Below, piece by piece: positions 34,519 through 43,871 of a stretch of DNA of 64,000 nt. Source of the stretch: CAZNXJ01 sp964577115 (GTDB lineage Bacteria; Planctomycetota; Planctomycetia; Pirellulales; Pirellulaceae); assembly GCA_964577115.1 (NCBI GenBank), contig CAZNXJ010000021.1, forward strand, positions 28,234 to 92,233. The letters are read 5' to 3'. The translations under genes were made by a program, and so were the position numbers. A model generated the notes under the pieces. That model was given only the letters and a program-made list of their open reading frames with translations. It ran no database searches and was not told the origin of the DNA. Within the stretch, counting starts at the first letter, position 1; each line of letters begins with the position of its first letter.

Positions 34519-35565
34519 TTAGCGGCTGCCGACCGGTTCGCCGACACAGGCGATGAATTGTCCCTGGCGAACGCGCGCGGCCCAGGCCTGCGCGACGAGC
34601 ACGCCGTCGAGCGCCGCACGGATGGGCAGGGCGGGTTCATCAAGCCGGTTGAAATCGTGCAGGTATCCGATCACGTCGCCCCGCCGCACATCGGCGCCGC
34701 AGGGGATGACCTCTTCAAAATGGCCGGCCATCGGAGCGGCATGGTAGCAGATGGGATCGACAATGGCCGCCGTGCGCTGCGTTCCCGCAGCGTGGTGGCC
34801 GATGGGTTCGATGTCTCCGGCCAGCTGACCGTGGCGGATCGCGGCGGCCAGCACGCCCTGCCGGCCGTAGGTCACCCCTTCGCGATTCACCGCTTCGCCC
34901 CACCCCAGTTCCGTTCCGACGGTGATCTTCCCGAGCCGCTCCGCTTCGCTCGGCAGCAGCCCCGGGGTGCGATTCTGGTAGATCATCACCAGGGGCACGC
35001 CGAACCAGCGCGCCGTGTCGTGGATCTGTTCCCGGAGCGCCGCGTCGTCCATTGGGTGGAAGCTCGAACAAAGTGCGAAGCGGATCTGATTGCCACCCGA
35101 GTGCAAGTCGAGCACGACGTGGACGTGAGGCCAGATCGCGTCCCGCACAAAGCGCGCGATGCGATGCGTAATGCCGGCCAGCGCCGGCGTGTGGCCCGCG
35201 CCATCGACAAATGCACGATTCAGATTCACTCCATCCGCGTCGACACTGTCGCGCGTCCCGGTGCGAAACGCCTCGACGTTGAGCAGCGGAACCACGATGA
35301 TGCGGCCGGTGACGCGCTCAAGCGAAATCTCGCGCAGCAAGTGGTGCAGGACCACGGGACCTTCGTATTCATTGCCATGTGTCGAACCGAAGGCGACCAG
35401 GCCTCGCCCCGGCTCGGCGCGCGGGCCCACCCAGACCGTTAACGGAATGAGGTGCGCGCCCCACATCGTGTCGTGTTCGAGCATCACCCAGTAATCGCGC
35501 CGGCCTGGCGATTCGAGATCCAGCTGCTCCGGAGCCACCAGCCGTCGTTCGACCGCGGAAGTCAT
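34519..35565 (-). CDS. Succinylglutamate desuccinylase/aspartoacylase-family (M14) deacylase
   Basis: 348 residues. Zinc ligands His and Glu are in STHGNEYEG (H63, E66) and the third His in VLDLHSGGNQ. The catalytic Glu is in VGTELGWGE. A C-terminal beta-barrel domain (GADVRRGDVIGYLHD) completes the AstE/AspA architecture. Such enzymes remove acyl groups from N-acyl amino acids, and DoeB of ectoine breakdown has the same size. ATG 35565 begins the gene. It lies 36 bases after the enolase-superfamily gene, and so is probably translated from the same message. Confidence 0.85.
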   Translation of the reverse strand: MTSAVERRLVAPEQLDLESPGRRDYWVMLEHDTMWGAHLIPLTVWVGPRAEPGRGLVAFGSTHGNEYEGPVVLHHLLREISLERVTGRIIVVPLLNVEAFRTGTRDSVDADGVNLNRAFVDGAGHTPALAGITHRIARFVRDAIWPHVHVVLDLHSGGNQIRFALCSSFHPMDDAALREQIHDTARWFGVPLVMIYQNRTPGLLPSEAERLGKITVGTELGWGEAVNREGVTYGRQGVLAAAIRHGQLAGDIEPIGHHAAGTQRTAAIVDPICYHAAPMAGHFEEVIPCGADVRRGDVIGYLHDFNRLDEPALPIRAALDGVLVAQAWAARVRQGQFIACVGEPVGSR

Positions 35566-35601
35566 TGCGCACCTCGCCGCAGAATCGCAGTGTGTGTGTC
35601 G

Positions 35602-36735
35602 TCAAGCCGTGAACCGGACGCGTTCGCCGCTCAACCGCGCGAGCTTCTCGGGATCGATCTCGATACCGAGCCCCGGGCGCGTTGGAATTTCCAGCAGCCC
35701 CTCGGCATTCGGGACGAACGGTTCGGTGGTGAGCGAATCCAAATAGGCGCACGGCGTCAGGTATTCGACGTACCGGGCGACCGGAATGGCAGCCGAAAAT
35801 TGCAAATCCGCGGCGAGCCCGACGACGGTGTTCCAGCCGTGCGGCACCACCTGGACGTTGTGGTCGAAAGCCAGCCAGGCAATGCGCCGTGATTCGCTCA
35901 GCCCTCCGTTCTTCGTACAGTCGGGCTGCAAGATATCGACCGCTCGGCGCTCGATCCAGGGCAGGAACGATTGCCGTCTCGTCAGCACCTCGCCGCCGGC
36001 GATCGGGACGGGCGAGACGCGTGTCAGCTCGATGTAGCCTTCGATATCGTCCGGCGGCAAAGGTTCCTCGAACCAGAGGATGTTGTAATCAGCCAACATG
36101 GACGCCGTCTGCCGGGCCCAGTTCACGCCGTGCGGCCAGAATTGTTCGCTCCCGCCCGCATCAACCATCAGCTCGATATCGTCCCCGACGGTCTTCCGTG
36201 CGGTCCGCACCAGCAGTTCGTCAAACCGGCTGTCGCGCCGGCCGAAGGGGCGCCAGCCGAGCTTGATGGCTCGGAACCCACGCGCAACGACGTCCTCCAG
36301 GCGGCGAGCGAGCACGTCGGGTTCATCGAAGAGAATCGAGCCGTAGGGCTTGATGAATTGGCGATAGTTGCCGCCGAGCAGCCGAGAGACGGGTTGATTG
36401 CAGACCTTGCCCATCAGATCCCAGAGGGCAATATCGAGACCGCTGATGGCGTGTTCGACAGCGCCGCCTCGTCCCTGCCAGAACGTTGCTTGGCGCAGCG
36501 TTTCGCTGACTCGCTCCGGCTCGACGGACGACTGGCCGCGTAGCAAGGGCCAGAGCAGTTCGACGGCGCCGACCACGAGCGCGGCGGACGTGAAGCAGCT
36601 TCCATAGCCAAAGAGGCCACTATCGCACTCGACGCGCACCAGCGTGTGCAGATTCTCTTGCGGCTCATGGCCCTGGGGCCAGCCACCATCGACAGTGGCA
36701 CCGGTCAGCGGAATGATTTCGACGGCGTGAATCAT
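35602..36735 (-). CDS. Mandelate racemase/muconate lactonizing enzyme family protein (enolase superfamily)
   Basis: 377 residues with the N-terminal capping domain and TIM barrel. Visible active-site elements are the Lys in FRAIKLGWRP, metal ligands Asp in LMVDAGG, Glu in WFEEPLPPDD and Glu in IAGGEVLTR, and an Asp/His pair in DILQPDCTKNGG and VVPHGWNT. The late His base favours the mandelate-racemase subgroup, often sugar-acid dehydratases. ATG 36735 starts the family N-terminus (MIHAVEIIPL). The longer frame to 36774 adds a leader with no family features. First gene of the 33614-36735 set. Confidence 0.86.
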   Translation of the reverse strand: MIHAVEIIPLTGATVDGGWPQGHEPQENLHTLVRVECDSGLFGYGSCFTSAALVVGAVELLWPLLRGQSSVEPERVSETLRQATFWQGRGGAVEHAISGLDIALWDLMGKVCNQPVSRLLGGNYRQFIKPYGSILFDEPDVLARRLEDVVARGFRAIKLGWRPFGRRDSRFDELLVRTARKTVGDDIELMVDAGGSEQFWPHGVNWARQTASMLADYNILWFEEPLPPDDIEGYIELTRVSPVPIAGGEVLTRRQSFLPWIERRAVDILQPDCTKNGGLSESRRIAWLAFDHNVQVVPHGWNTVVGLAADLQFSAAIPVARYVEYLTPCAYLDSLTTEPFVPNAEGLLEIPTRPGLGIEIDPEKLARLSGERVRFTA

Positions 36736-36818
36736 GGCGAGCGATCTCGAAGCGTCGCGGGCGAGCGGATCCACGAGAGGGTCCGGGCGTGCCGACCGCG
36801 GTGGAGCATGGCGAGCAC

Positions 36819-36854
36819 AAAAAACGCCGCAGCACGTGGGTGCGTGCTACGGCG
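36819..36854 (-). terminator. Intrinsic terminator of the HU gene
   Basis: Minus strand: CGCCGTAGCACG, a six-base loop, CGTGCTGCGGCG (12-bp stem with one T-G pair), then TTTTTT at 36824-36819. It lies about 105 bases after the HU stop and ahead of the enolase-superfamily gene on the same strand, so it insulates that gene set. Confidence 0.9.
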
Positions 36855-36959
36855 ATCGGTTGAGCGATAATGCCACGGTGCTCCGGAGGCACCCTGCTCG
36901 GCGGCCGCAGTGCTCGAGGACGCGGGGCCGCCGATGTACGGGACTCAGGCCCGTCCGCA

Positions 36960-37304
36960 CTACTTCGTTTCGACCATGCTCTTGAGCGTCTTGAGCGGCC
37001 GCACCTTGATTTTCACGGAAGCCGGCTTGGCGGGCACATCCATCGTCTCGCCCGGCTTAAACGGGTTCGGCACGTTCTTGCGAGCCGGCTTGGCCGGCAC
37101 TTTGCGCTTTTCGATTTTCACCAGGCCGGGGATCGCAAACACGCCCGGACCGCGATTGGCCAGCGCTTTGCGAATTTCTTCATTCAAGGCTTCCAGCACC
37201 GCCGAGACGTCCTTTTTGGACAGATCCGTCGCCGCCGCGATGTTGTTCAGGATCTCGGTCTTGCTGGGGGCCTTCTTACTGGTACTCGGAGCAGCTTTGG
37301 CCAT
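36960..37304 (-). CDS. HU-family DNA-binding protein
   Basis: 114 residues. After a short Ala/Ser/Lys N-terminal extension comes the HU fold: helices from SKTEILNNIAAATDLSKKDV, the PGVFAIPGLVKIEKRKVPA strand-turn and the DNA-gripping arm with the RKNVPNPFKPGE motif, ending with the KVRPLKTLK strand. It bends and compacts DNA as a dimer. An ideal ribosome site AAGGAGGT lies eight bases before ATG 37304, and promoter and terminator are both visible, consistent with strong expression as a single-gene unit. Confidence 0.94.
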   Translation of the reverse strand: MAKAAPSTSKKAPSKTEILNNIAAATDLSKKDVSAVLEALNEEIRKALANRGPGVFAIPGLVKIEKRKVPAKPARKNVPNPFKPGETMDVPAKPASVKIKVRPLKTLKSMVETK

Positions 37305-37376
37305 TCAGTCGTACCTCCTTGTGAGGTCATTGTAGGTGGTGCTTGTCACGTCCGTCCGCGTTGCGGAATTGGCGTG

Positions 37377-37404
37377 ATTAAATCCGCTGTCGGCAAAATT
37401 GCAA
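37377..37404 (-). promoter_or_regulatory. Probable HU promoter
   Basis: Minus strand TTGCAA (37404-37399), 16-base spacer, TTTAAT (37382-37377), about 70 bases upstream of the HU start codon. Confidence 0.35.
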
Positions 37405-37688
37405 CCCGGCGCGCCCAAAAAACCCGAGAAAAATAGCCTTACGAGCGCTCCGAGGAGCGGTGCTCCCTCCGTGCTCCTTCCATGCCGAACCCAGGTCACG
37501 CAGGGGCACCGGGATGGATCGGCCTGCCCCCAGATGGTCCGCCGTATGCGGTCGTGTGCTCCCCGCCTCAGCGGCGACTGGTCGGCGTGCGCCGCGCGGT
37601 ACGCAAGTCGCACGCGCTCTGCACTCGGCGCCCAGAAAACGCCGCGCGCTTCACCGGCCATCCGTTGTATCGGCGCGCACCGCTTCGC

Positions 37689-37717
37689 TTGTTCGGTATA
37701 AGGTACTCTTTTAAGAT
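37689..37717 (+). promoter_or_regulatory. Probable promoter of the twin-propeller gene
   Basis: TTGTTC (37689-37694), 17-base spacer, TAAGAT (37712-37717). The start codon at 37835 is 118 bases downstream. Confidence 0.4.
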
Positions 37718-37834
37718 GCTTGGAAGGTTCGGCTTACGCGCGGTCTGCCGATCGCGATGAATGCGCGGCGCCTCGCAGAAGCCGCGTGCTTCCGGCAGAC
37801 CGTTCGAGAATATTTCGCCGTCGAGGAAGATTGC

Positions 37835-40800
37835 ATGCGGGTTGCGACGTACGGATTACGCGCCGTCAGCGGGTTACTGGTCGTCGCGATGGTGACGACG
37901 GCGATCGGGCAAGACGTGGGCCTGGACAACCGCTTCCTTCCCGCTCCGCGTTCGCTCGTGCAGCGGCTGAGCCGCGCACGGGAAGCCATTCAGGCCGAAC
38001 GCTACAACGAGGCCGTCGAGCAGCTCGGGTCCATTCTTTCTCCGAATGCCGAGGAGGACCTGGAAGGCGAGATCGACCAGGACTACTTCATCGCGCCGAG
38101 TCAGCAGGGCGGCGCGATGCCGAGCCTCAAGTCGGAAGCACAGCGCCTGATTGCCAGCATGTCGGCGCAGGGGCGCGACATGTACGAGCTGCGTTATGGA
38201 GCCGTAGCGCGCGATCTATTGCGGCAGGCGCTTGAAGAAGCCAACGTGACCAAGCTGACCGAGGTCACGCGCCGGTACTTTCACACACGCGCCGGTTACG
38301 AAGCCATGATGCTGCTCGGGCGGCGACACATGGACGAAGGCCGGCCACTGGCCGCGGCGCTTTGCTTTCAACGACTGGCCGAGAGCCCTCAGGCGCTGGC
38401 GACTTACGAGCCGGACTTGTCCATCCTGCTCGCTATCTGCTGGATCTACGCCGACGTCCCCGAGCACGCCGAAGCCACGATCAACTCGCTGCGCGAGCGT
38501 ATGCCGGGAGCCCGAATCGAACTTGCCGGAAAGACGGTTACTCTGGAAAACGTCCGCGAATCCCCGCTCGCCTGGCTCGAAGGCCTGCTTGGCCCGCGCG
38601 GCGCCCCGCTCGGAATCGACCAGGACCAGTGGGTCCTCTACCGCGGCAGCGCAGACCGCAATGGGCGCTCGACCGGAAGCATGCCCGTGGTGAATTTCCG
38701 CTGGCGCGTTCCCACCGCGAACGACCCGAACGACGAACAATCGATCGATGAATACAAACGGCAGCAAGCCGGAAGCGGTACCGTGCTACTGCCAACCACG
38801 CAGCCGATTGCGGTGGACGACACGGTGCTCATGCGCACCCCGCGGCGGCTCATGGCCATCGATTTTGAAACGGGAAAGCGGATCTGGGAATTCCCCTGGG
38901 ATGATACGCCCGATCTGCTGGCGGAAACGTCGCAGGATCTGCCGCAAGGCCGGAATGTTCCGTCACAACGTACACAGGAGCTGGCCGAACGGCTCTGGCA
39001 GGATGCCGCATACGGCCAGATCAGCAGCAACGGACAATCGGTCTTCGTGCTCAGCGATCTCGGCTTTGCCAGCGGCGGCAACACGCACATGCTTCAGCCT
39101 GGGGGCTTCCAGCAGCTCAACCCCGGCTCGCCGAAGTCGCATAACAAACTGGTGTCGCTCAGCCTAGAGCGCGAAGGCGCGCTGGAATGGGTAGTCGGCG
39201 GCGAAGACGGAGCGGACGAACCGCGCCTCGCCGGTGCGTTTTTCCTCGGAGTGCCACTGCCAGCAATGGGCCAGCTGTTCGTGCTGGCCGAATTGGCAGG
39301 CGAACTGCGGCTCGTGGTGCTCGATGCCCGCACCGGAAAGCTTGAATGGCAACAGCAGCTTGCGCACGTCGATACGCTGACCATCCAAACCGACATGCAA
39401 CGCCGCCTGGCGGGGGCAACGCCTTCATTCGCTGACGGTGTGCTCGTTTGCCCCACCTCTGCCGGCGCCGTGGTGGCCGTCGATGTCTCCAACCGATCGC
39501 TGCTCTGGGGTTATCAGTACCCGACCAACCTGCAATCGCTAAACAATCGCTTTGCGTTCAACCGTCCCGTGATGCGGACGCCGAGCGAGGAAGGTTGGAT
39601 CGACGCGACCGCCACCATCGCCGACGGGCGCGTATTACTGACGCCGGTTGAATCGGACGAACTGCATTGCCTGGACCTGTTGACCGGCGAACCCGTTTGG
39701 AAGGGACGCCGCCGCGGCGATTATCTGTTCATCGCCTGCGTCCACGACGGCAAAGTCATTCTTGTCGGCAAGTCGTCCGTGCAGGCCCTGAGCCTGGCAG
39801 ATGGAAATCCGGTGTGGCCGAGCGAAGTTGCCTTGCCGTCGGCAGCGCCGAGTGGCCGAGGCTTTTATAGTGAAGGGTATTACTTTCTGCCGACCACAGC
39901 GTCGTCGATCGTCAAAATTGATCTTAGCGAGGGACGCATTGTCGAACAGGCCGAGACGCCGGCGCCGCTGGGCAACCTGATCTGCTACAAAGATCAGCTC
40001 ATCTCGCAGAACGTCGATTGGCTGACGACGTTCTATCAAAGCGAACCGCTCCGGGCGCTCGTCGAACAGCGGCTCGCCGCGAACCCTCAGGACCGCTGGG
40101 CGCTTGCGCGGAAGTGCGAGCTTCTGCTCCAGGACGGCAAGCAGGCCGAGGCGCTCGATGTCATGTGGGCCACGTATCAGGCGGACCCGTCGGACGAAAC
40201 GATGAAGTCCCTTCTGGTCACGACCCTGCTCGACGCCCTTAAGAACGATTTTCCCGCCCATGTGGCGCGCGTCCGCGAGCTCGAAACACTCATCGACCAG
40301 CCGGAACAGCATGCCAACTACTTGCGCATTCTGTCGACGGGGCTCGAGCAGATGGGCGACTACGCCGGCGCCTTTGAGGCGGTCATGCAGCTGGCCGATG
40401 CGCGCGGCTACTCCCCAGATGGACTGCTGCGCGACGCGACACCCGAGGCGATCGATCGCCAGTGGTCGGTCGAGCGGCGGCGGTGGGTACAAGGCCGGCT
40501 GACGTCACTGCTCCAGGCCACGACAAGACCAGAACACCGCGCACTGCGCGAAAGCTGGAACGCCGAGATCGCGGCACGGCGCGCCCGGGCGCTGGAGGCC
40601 GATACGCGCACCGAGCTGCGGCACTTCCTCGAACAATTTGGTACACATCCGGCTGCCGACGCAGTTCGTTTGCAGTACGCGCGGCGACTGATGGCCGATG
40701 GGGAATGGCTGGCGGCGGAACTACAGCTCGAGGGGCTGACCGACCATGCCGATCCCCAGGTAGCCGCTCCGGCCAACGCCCTGATGGCTCGCCTGCTCAT

Positions 40801-42424
40801 GGCCGCTCGACGCCCCGCCGAAGCCATGAAGTTTTTTGACCGGCTCGCAAATGAATGGCCACAGGTCGAAATCGAACCCGGCGTTACCGCAGCACAGGTC
40901 GCAGCGGAAGCTCCCGCAAAGCCGCAATTGCTGACGCCGCCGTCGCTCGATTACCAGTGGCCGTACGGGAAAGTTCTTGTCGAACGCTCGACGGAGATCG
41001 AACAGGCGCTGGCCAACAACCCACGCACGATCGCCGTCACGATGCGCGACGCGCGTGGCCACTGGCCGGATGGCACCAGATTCGTCATCGATAGCCGGAC
41101 GAATGCCATCCAGGTCTACGACGCGTTTGGCCGAGCGCTCCAGCAGATCCAGTTGAACGGGCAGCGATCGGCCTTCACCGGCTTCAGCGCTCTGTCGCAC
41201 GCCAAGGCCCGCGGGCATTTGGCCGTGATCAGCTCGCAGGCGGAACTGATCGTGGTCGACCTGCTGCGGCACCACCAGGATGCCGCCGACCCGGTGCTGT
41301 GGCGCATCGATCTGACGGAGAACTCGAGTGCGCAAAGCGTGCGCGGCGGCGTTCAGCCGAAAAACCTGCGCCATCCGTGGACGCACACCGGGATTCGCAA
41401 TGTGCCGGGGGACGCCTCCGCCGCGCGCATCCCCATCGCCAACATGGGACCGGTAACGCGTCACGGCATCTGTTACCAGCGTTTCCACACGCTCATCTGC
41501 GCCGATCCACTAACGGGCGAGGTCGTCTGGACGCGCGACGGCATCGAGCCAGGCGCCGACATCTTTGGCGATGAAGAACTGCTCTTTGTGGTTCCGTACG
41601 ATCATGAAGAAGCGCTCGTGCTGCGCACGGCCACCGGGCAACTGATCGGCAAGCGGCCCGTCGAAAAGCTCGAGCGGCGATGGACCACCTGGGGCCGCAA
41701 CGTCCTGGCCTGGGAAAACCGCCAAAACCGGTTGTCCCTGCGGGTCTATGACGCGTGGAGCGGCCGCGACCTCTGGAGCGGCACGTTTCCGGCCGGTTCG
41801 CGGGGCGAACTCGTCGAAGACGATGAAGTGGCAGTCGTTGATCCGCGCGGCAACTTGACCATCGTGTCGCTGCGTGACGGCCATGTGGCGCTCGAGCAGC
41901 AGCTCAATGCCATCGACGACCTCGCGTTCCTCTATGTTCAGCGTTCCCAGCAGCAATACATCGTCATGGCGGGAAAATCGGTGACTCCCGTCGGCCAGCG
42001 CATTTCGGTTGTAGGGCCGAAGGAAGCGACGCCCGTGATGAACGGATGGCTGTATGCGTTCTCGCGCGCTACGGGCGAGATGCAATGGACCGGTCCGGCC
42101 GAGGTCGAACAGTATTCGGTTCCTTTCGTCCAGCCCGCCGAAAGCCCCGTGCTTGTCTTGATGCGCACAGTCGTTCATCGGGCACCGCAGAACCGTCAGT
42201 CTGGGTCGCTCGTATGCATCGACAAGCGTGACGGGCGGCTCCTGCTAGCCGACGAGGAGCTGGGTCAAAACATCGCGGCCTATCAGATCGTCGCGGATCC
42301 GCAAGACAACACCTTGCGCGTCAGCGTCCCAGGCCAGGCGTGTACGCTCACGTTCACCGACCAATCCCATCCACCCGCCCCACCCGCTCGTGTGATCAAC
42401 ACCAGCTCGTCCAGCGACGAATAA
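37835..42424 (+). CDS. Giant secreted protein with two PQQ-like beta-propeller regions and TPR-like segments
   Basis: 1529 residues. ATG 37835 has GAGGA about eight bases upstream and opens a signal peptide (core VSGLLVVAMVTTAIG). The frame is open from 37757 but that leader is not a signal. Helical repeats (AREAIQAERYNEAVEQL) come first. A first propeller has blades such as AIDFETGKRIWEF, LDARTGKLEWQQQ and CLDLLTGEPVWKG, then more TPR-like helices. A second propeller follows (ICADPLTGEVVWTRD, VYDAWSGRDLWSG, AFSRATGEMQWTG). The catalytic residues of PQQ dehydrogenases are not evident, so it is likely a binding scaffold. It precedes the MoxR operon by 370 bases on the same strand. Confidence 0.8.
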   Translation: MRVATYGLRAVSGLLVVAMVTTAIGQDVGLDNRFLPAPRSLVQRLSRAREAIQAERYNEAVEQLGSILSPNAEEDLEGEIDQDYFIAPSQQGGAMPSLKSEAQRLIASMSAQGRDMYELRYGAVARDLLRQALEEANVTKLTEVTRRYFHTRAGYEAMMLLGRRHMDEGRPLAAALCFQRLAESPQALATYEPDLSILLAICWIYADVPEHAEATINSLRERMPGARIELAGKTVTLENVRESPLAWLEGLLGPRGAPLGIDQDQWVLYRGSADRNGRSTGSMPVVNFRWRVPTANDPNDEQSIDEYKRQQAGSGTVLLPTTQPIAVDDTVLMRTPRRLMAIDFETGKRIWEFPWDDTPDLLAETSQDLPQGRNVPSQRTQELAERLWQDAAYGQISSNGQSVFVLSDLGFASGGNTHMLQPGGFQQLNPGSPKSHNKLVSLSLEREGALEWVVGGEDGADEPRLAGAFFLGVPLPAMGQLFVLAELAGELRLVVLDARTGKLEWQQQLAHVDTLTIQTDMQRRLAGATPSFADGVLVCPTSAGAVVAVDVSNRSLLWGYQYPTNLQSLNNRFAFNRPVMRTPSEEGWIDATATIADGRVLLTPVESDELHCLDLLTGEPVWKGRRRGDYLFIACVHDGKVILVGKSSVQALSLADGNPVWPSEVALPSAAPSGRGFYSEGYYFLPTTASSIVKIDLSEGRIVEQAETPAPLGNLICYKDQLISQNVDWLTTFYQSEPLRALVEQRLAANPQDRWALARKCELLLQDGKQAEALDVMWATYQADPSDETMKSLLVTTLLDALKNDFPAHVARVRELETLIDQPEQHANYLRILSTGLEQMGDYAGAFEAVMQLADARGYSPDGLLRDATPEAIDRQWSVERRRWVQGRLTSLLQATTRPEHRALRESWNAEIAARRARALEADTRTELRHFLEQFGTHPAADAVRLQYARRLMADGEWLAAELQLEGLTDHADPQVAAPANALMARLLMAARRPAEAMKFFDRLANEWPQVEIEPGVTAAQVAAEAPAKPQLLTPPSLDYQWPYGKVLVERSTEIEQALANNPRTIAVTMRDARGHWPDGTRFVIDSRTNAIQVYDAFGRALQQIQLNGQRSAFTGFSALSHAKARGHLAVISSQAELIVVDLLRHHQDAADPVLWRIDLTENSSAQSVRGGVQPKNLRHPWTHTGIRNVPGDASAARIPIANMGPVTRHGICYQRFHTLICADPLTGEVVWTRDGIEPGADIFGDEELLFVVPYDHEEALVLRTATGQLIGKRPVEKLERRWTTWGRNVLAWENRQNRLSLRVYDAWSGRDLWSGTFPAGSRGELVEDDEVAVVDPRGNLTIVSLRDGHVALEQQLNAIDDLAFLYVQRSQQQYIVMAGKSVTPVGQRISVVGPKEATPVMNGWLYAFSRATGEMQWTGPAEVEQYSVPFVQPAESPVLVLMRTVVHRAPQNRQSGSLVCIDKRDGRLLLADEELGQNIAAYQIVADPQDNTLRVSVPGQACTLTFTDQSHPPAPPARVINTSSSSDE

Positions 42425-42794
42425 GTGCGGGTCCCGTTCGAACCTCTAGCCACACAGCACCTTAGGCTGTTCGGCAAAGCCCCCCCGTCCCCTAAGGCCA
42501 TTAGGATGCGGGGCCGGGGTGGAACGCGCTTTCGGATTTCGTGTAAGGGTGAGAATAGCGAAACTGGGCAGGTTTGCAGGACGAACCTATGCTTGTCCGT
42601 GCGGTGGCCTCGAGTGGGTCGGCGAGCTCCGCACAATCGTTCTATCCAGAACGGCTGAACCATTTTGCCCGCATCTGGCACGAAACAATCGTGAGGGATG
42701 CACGCCCTGTTGCGGTACGTACCTGGCGGCGGCGCCCGAACTCTGCGGCGGCTGCCGTGGGGGACGTCCTATCCGCTCGAAGGAATTCACAACT
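42425..42794. other. Spacer ahead of the MoxR operon with a CCTAA/TTAGG motif
   Basis: No gene supported. It holds CCCCTAAGG-C-CATTAGGAT at 42489-42507, the same two nine-base blocks as in the Exb-operon promoter, and CCTTAGG near 42460 that can pair with CCTAAGG at 42491-42497. No good -35 was found in front, so a promoter here is unproven. Confidence 0.5.
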
Positions 42795-43871
42795 ATGACG
42801 TTCGAGGACCATTCGCCCTCGGCCACGGCCGGGGCCGGTTTGGATACGCAGTCCGTTCGCAAACTGGGCGAGGCCCGCGAACGGATTGTGAATCAATTGT
42901 CGCAGGTCATCGTGGGCCAGCAGCATGTCATCGAGGAGCTACTGATTTCCTTGTTCAGCCGGGGGCACTGCCTGCTGGAAGGTGTTCCGGGGCTCGCCAA
43001 GACGCTGCTCATCAGCACGCTCGCCCGCAGCCTGAATCTCTCGTTCAGCCGGATCCAGTTCACTCCGGATCTCATGCCGGCGGACATCACGGGGACGGAG
43101 ATCATCGAGGAGAATCGGTCGACCGGCGCCCGCGAGCGGCGGTTTCTCGAGGGGCCATTGTTTTCGCACGTCGTGCTGGCGGACGAAATCAACCGAACTC
43201 CGCCGAAGACCCAGGCCGCCTTGCTGGAGGCCATGCAGGAGCGGCAGGTGACGGTCGGCCGCGTACGGCACCCGCTGAGCGACCCGTTCTTCGTGCTCGC
43301 CACGCAGAACCCAATCGAGCAGGAAGGAACCTATCCGCTGCCGGAAGCGCAGCAGGACCGGTTCATGTTCAAGGTCTTCGTACGCTATCCGACCTTCGAA
43401 GAGGAGTTTGAAGTCGCGCGCCGGACAACGGCCGTCATGAAGGACTCGATCGAGCCGGTGCTGAGCGGCGAGGAAATTCTCGCCCTCCAGCGGCTCGTAC
43501 GCGAGGTTCCCGTCAGCGATCACATCATCCGCTATACCCTGTCGCTCGTCCGCCAGACGCGCGTCGGCGAGGCCGGCGTGCCGGACTTCGTGAAGGACAT
43601 GGTCAGCTGGGGAGCAGGCCCGCGCGCCGTGCAGTACTTGATCCTGGGCGGCAAGGCCCGGGCGTTGCTGCATGGGCGTACCTACGTTTCGACGGACGAT
43701 ATCCAGGCGCTTGCCAAGCCCGTCCTGCGCCATCGGCTGGTCGTCAATTTCGCCGCCGAAAGCGATGGCATTACCTCGGACGATGTTGTCGAACGTATTT
43801 TGGCGGTGACTCCCACGAAGGAAGACGAGCTGACGCGCGATGTCCGATTCCAAAAAATATTTGCATCTTGA
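42795..43871 (+). CDS. moxR: MoxR-family AAA+ ATPase
   Basis: 358 residues, cytosolic chaperone-like ATPase. Walker A is GVPGLAKTLLIS, Walker B VVLADEINRTPPKTQAALLEAMQE, sensor 1 FVLATQNPIEQEGTYPLPEAQQDRF (split here only for description), and the C-terminal lid ends with GGKARALLHGRTYV. MoxR proteins act with VWA-domain partners to mature or assemble protein complexes. ATG 42795 follows AAGGA eleven bases upstream. The longer frame to 42519 is Cys/Arg-rich and not family-like. The gene overlaps the DUF58 gene by 32 bases, which implies coupled translation. Confidence 0.93.
   Translation: MTFEDHSPSATAGAGLDTQSVRKLGEARERIVNQLSQVIVGQQHVIEELLISLFSRGHCLLEGVPGLAKTLLISTLARSLNLSFSRIQFTPDLMPADITGTEIIEENRSTGARERRFLEGPLFSHVVLADEINRTPPKTQAALLEAMQERQVTVGRVRHPLSDPFFVLATQNPIEQEGTYPLPEAQQDRFMFKVFVRYPTFEEEFEVARRTTAVMKDSIEPVLSGEEILALQRLVREVPVSDHIIRYTLSLVRQTRVGEAGVPDFVKDMVSWGAGPRAVQYLILGGKARALLHGRTYVSTDDIQALAKPVLRHRLVVNFAAESDGITSDDVVERILAVTPTKEDELTRDVRFQKIFAS

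Larger units (their letters stand above)
37305..37834. other. Divergent intergenic region between HU and the twin-propeller gene
   Basis: Contains the HU promoter (37377-37404, minus) and a promoter-like site for the downstream gene (37689-37717, plus). No gene was supported between them. Open frames are short and Arg/Pro-rich. Confidence 0.5.

Noticed and set aside
37835..42424. PQQ-dependent alcohol dehydrogenase
   Set aside because: Blade motifs are present but no quinone- or calcium-binding catalytic residues were recognised, and the length is more than twice that of the enzymes.
42650..42700. Sigma54 promoter (TGGCACG near 42676)
   Set aside because: The -24-like TGGCACG has no matching TTGC at the required distance.
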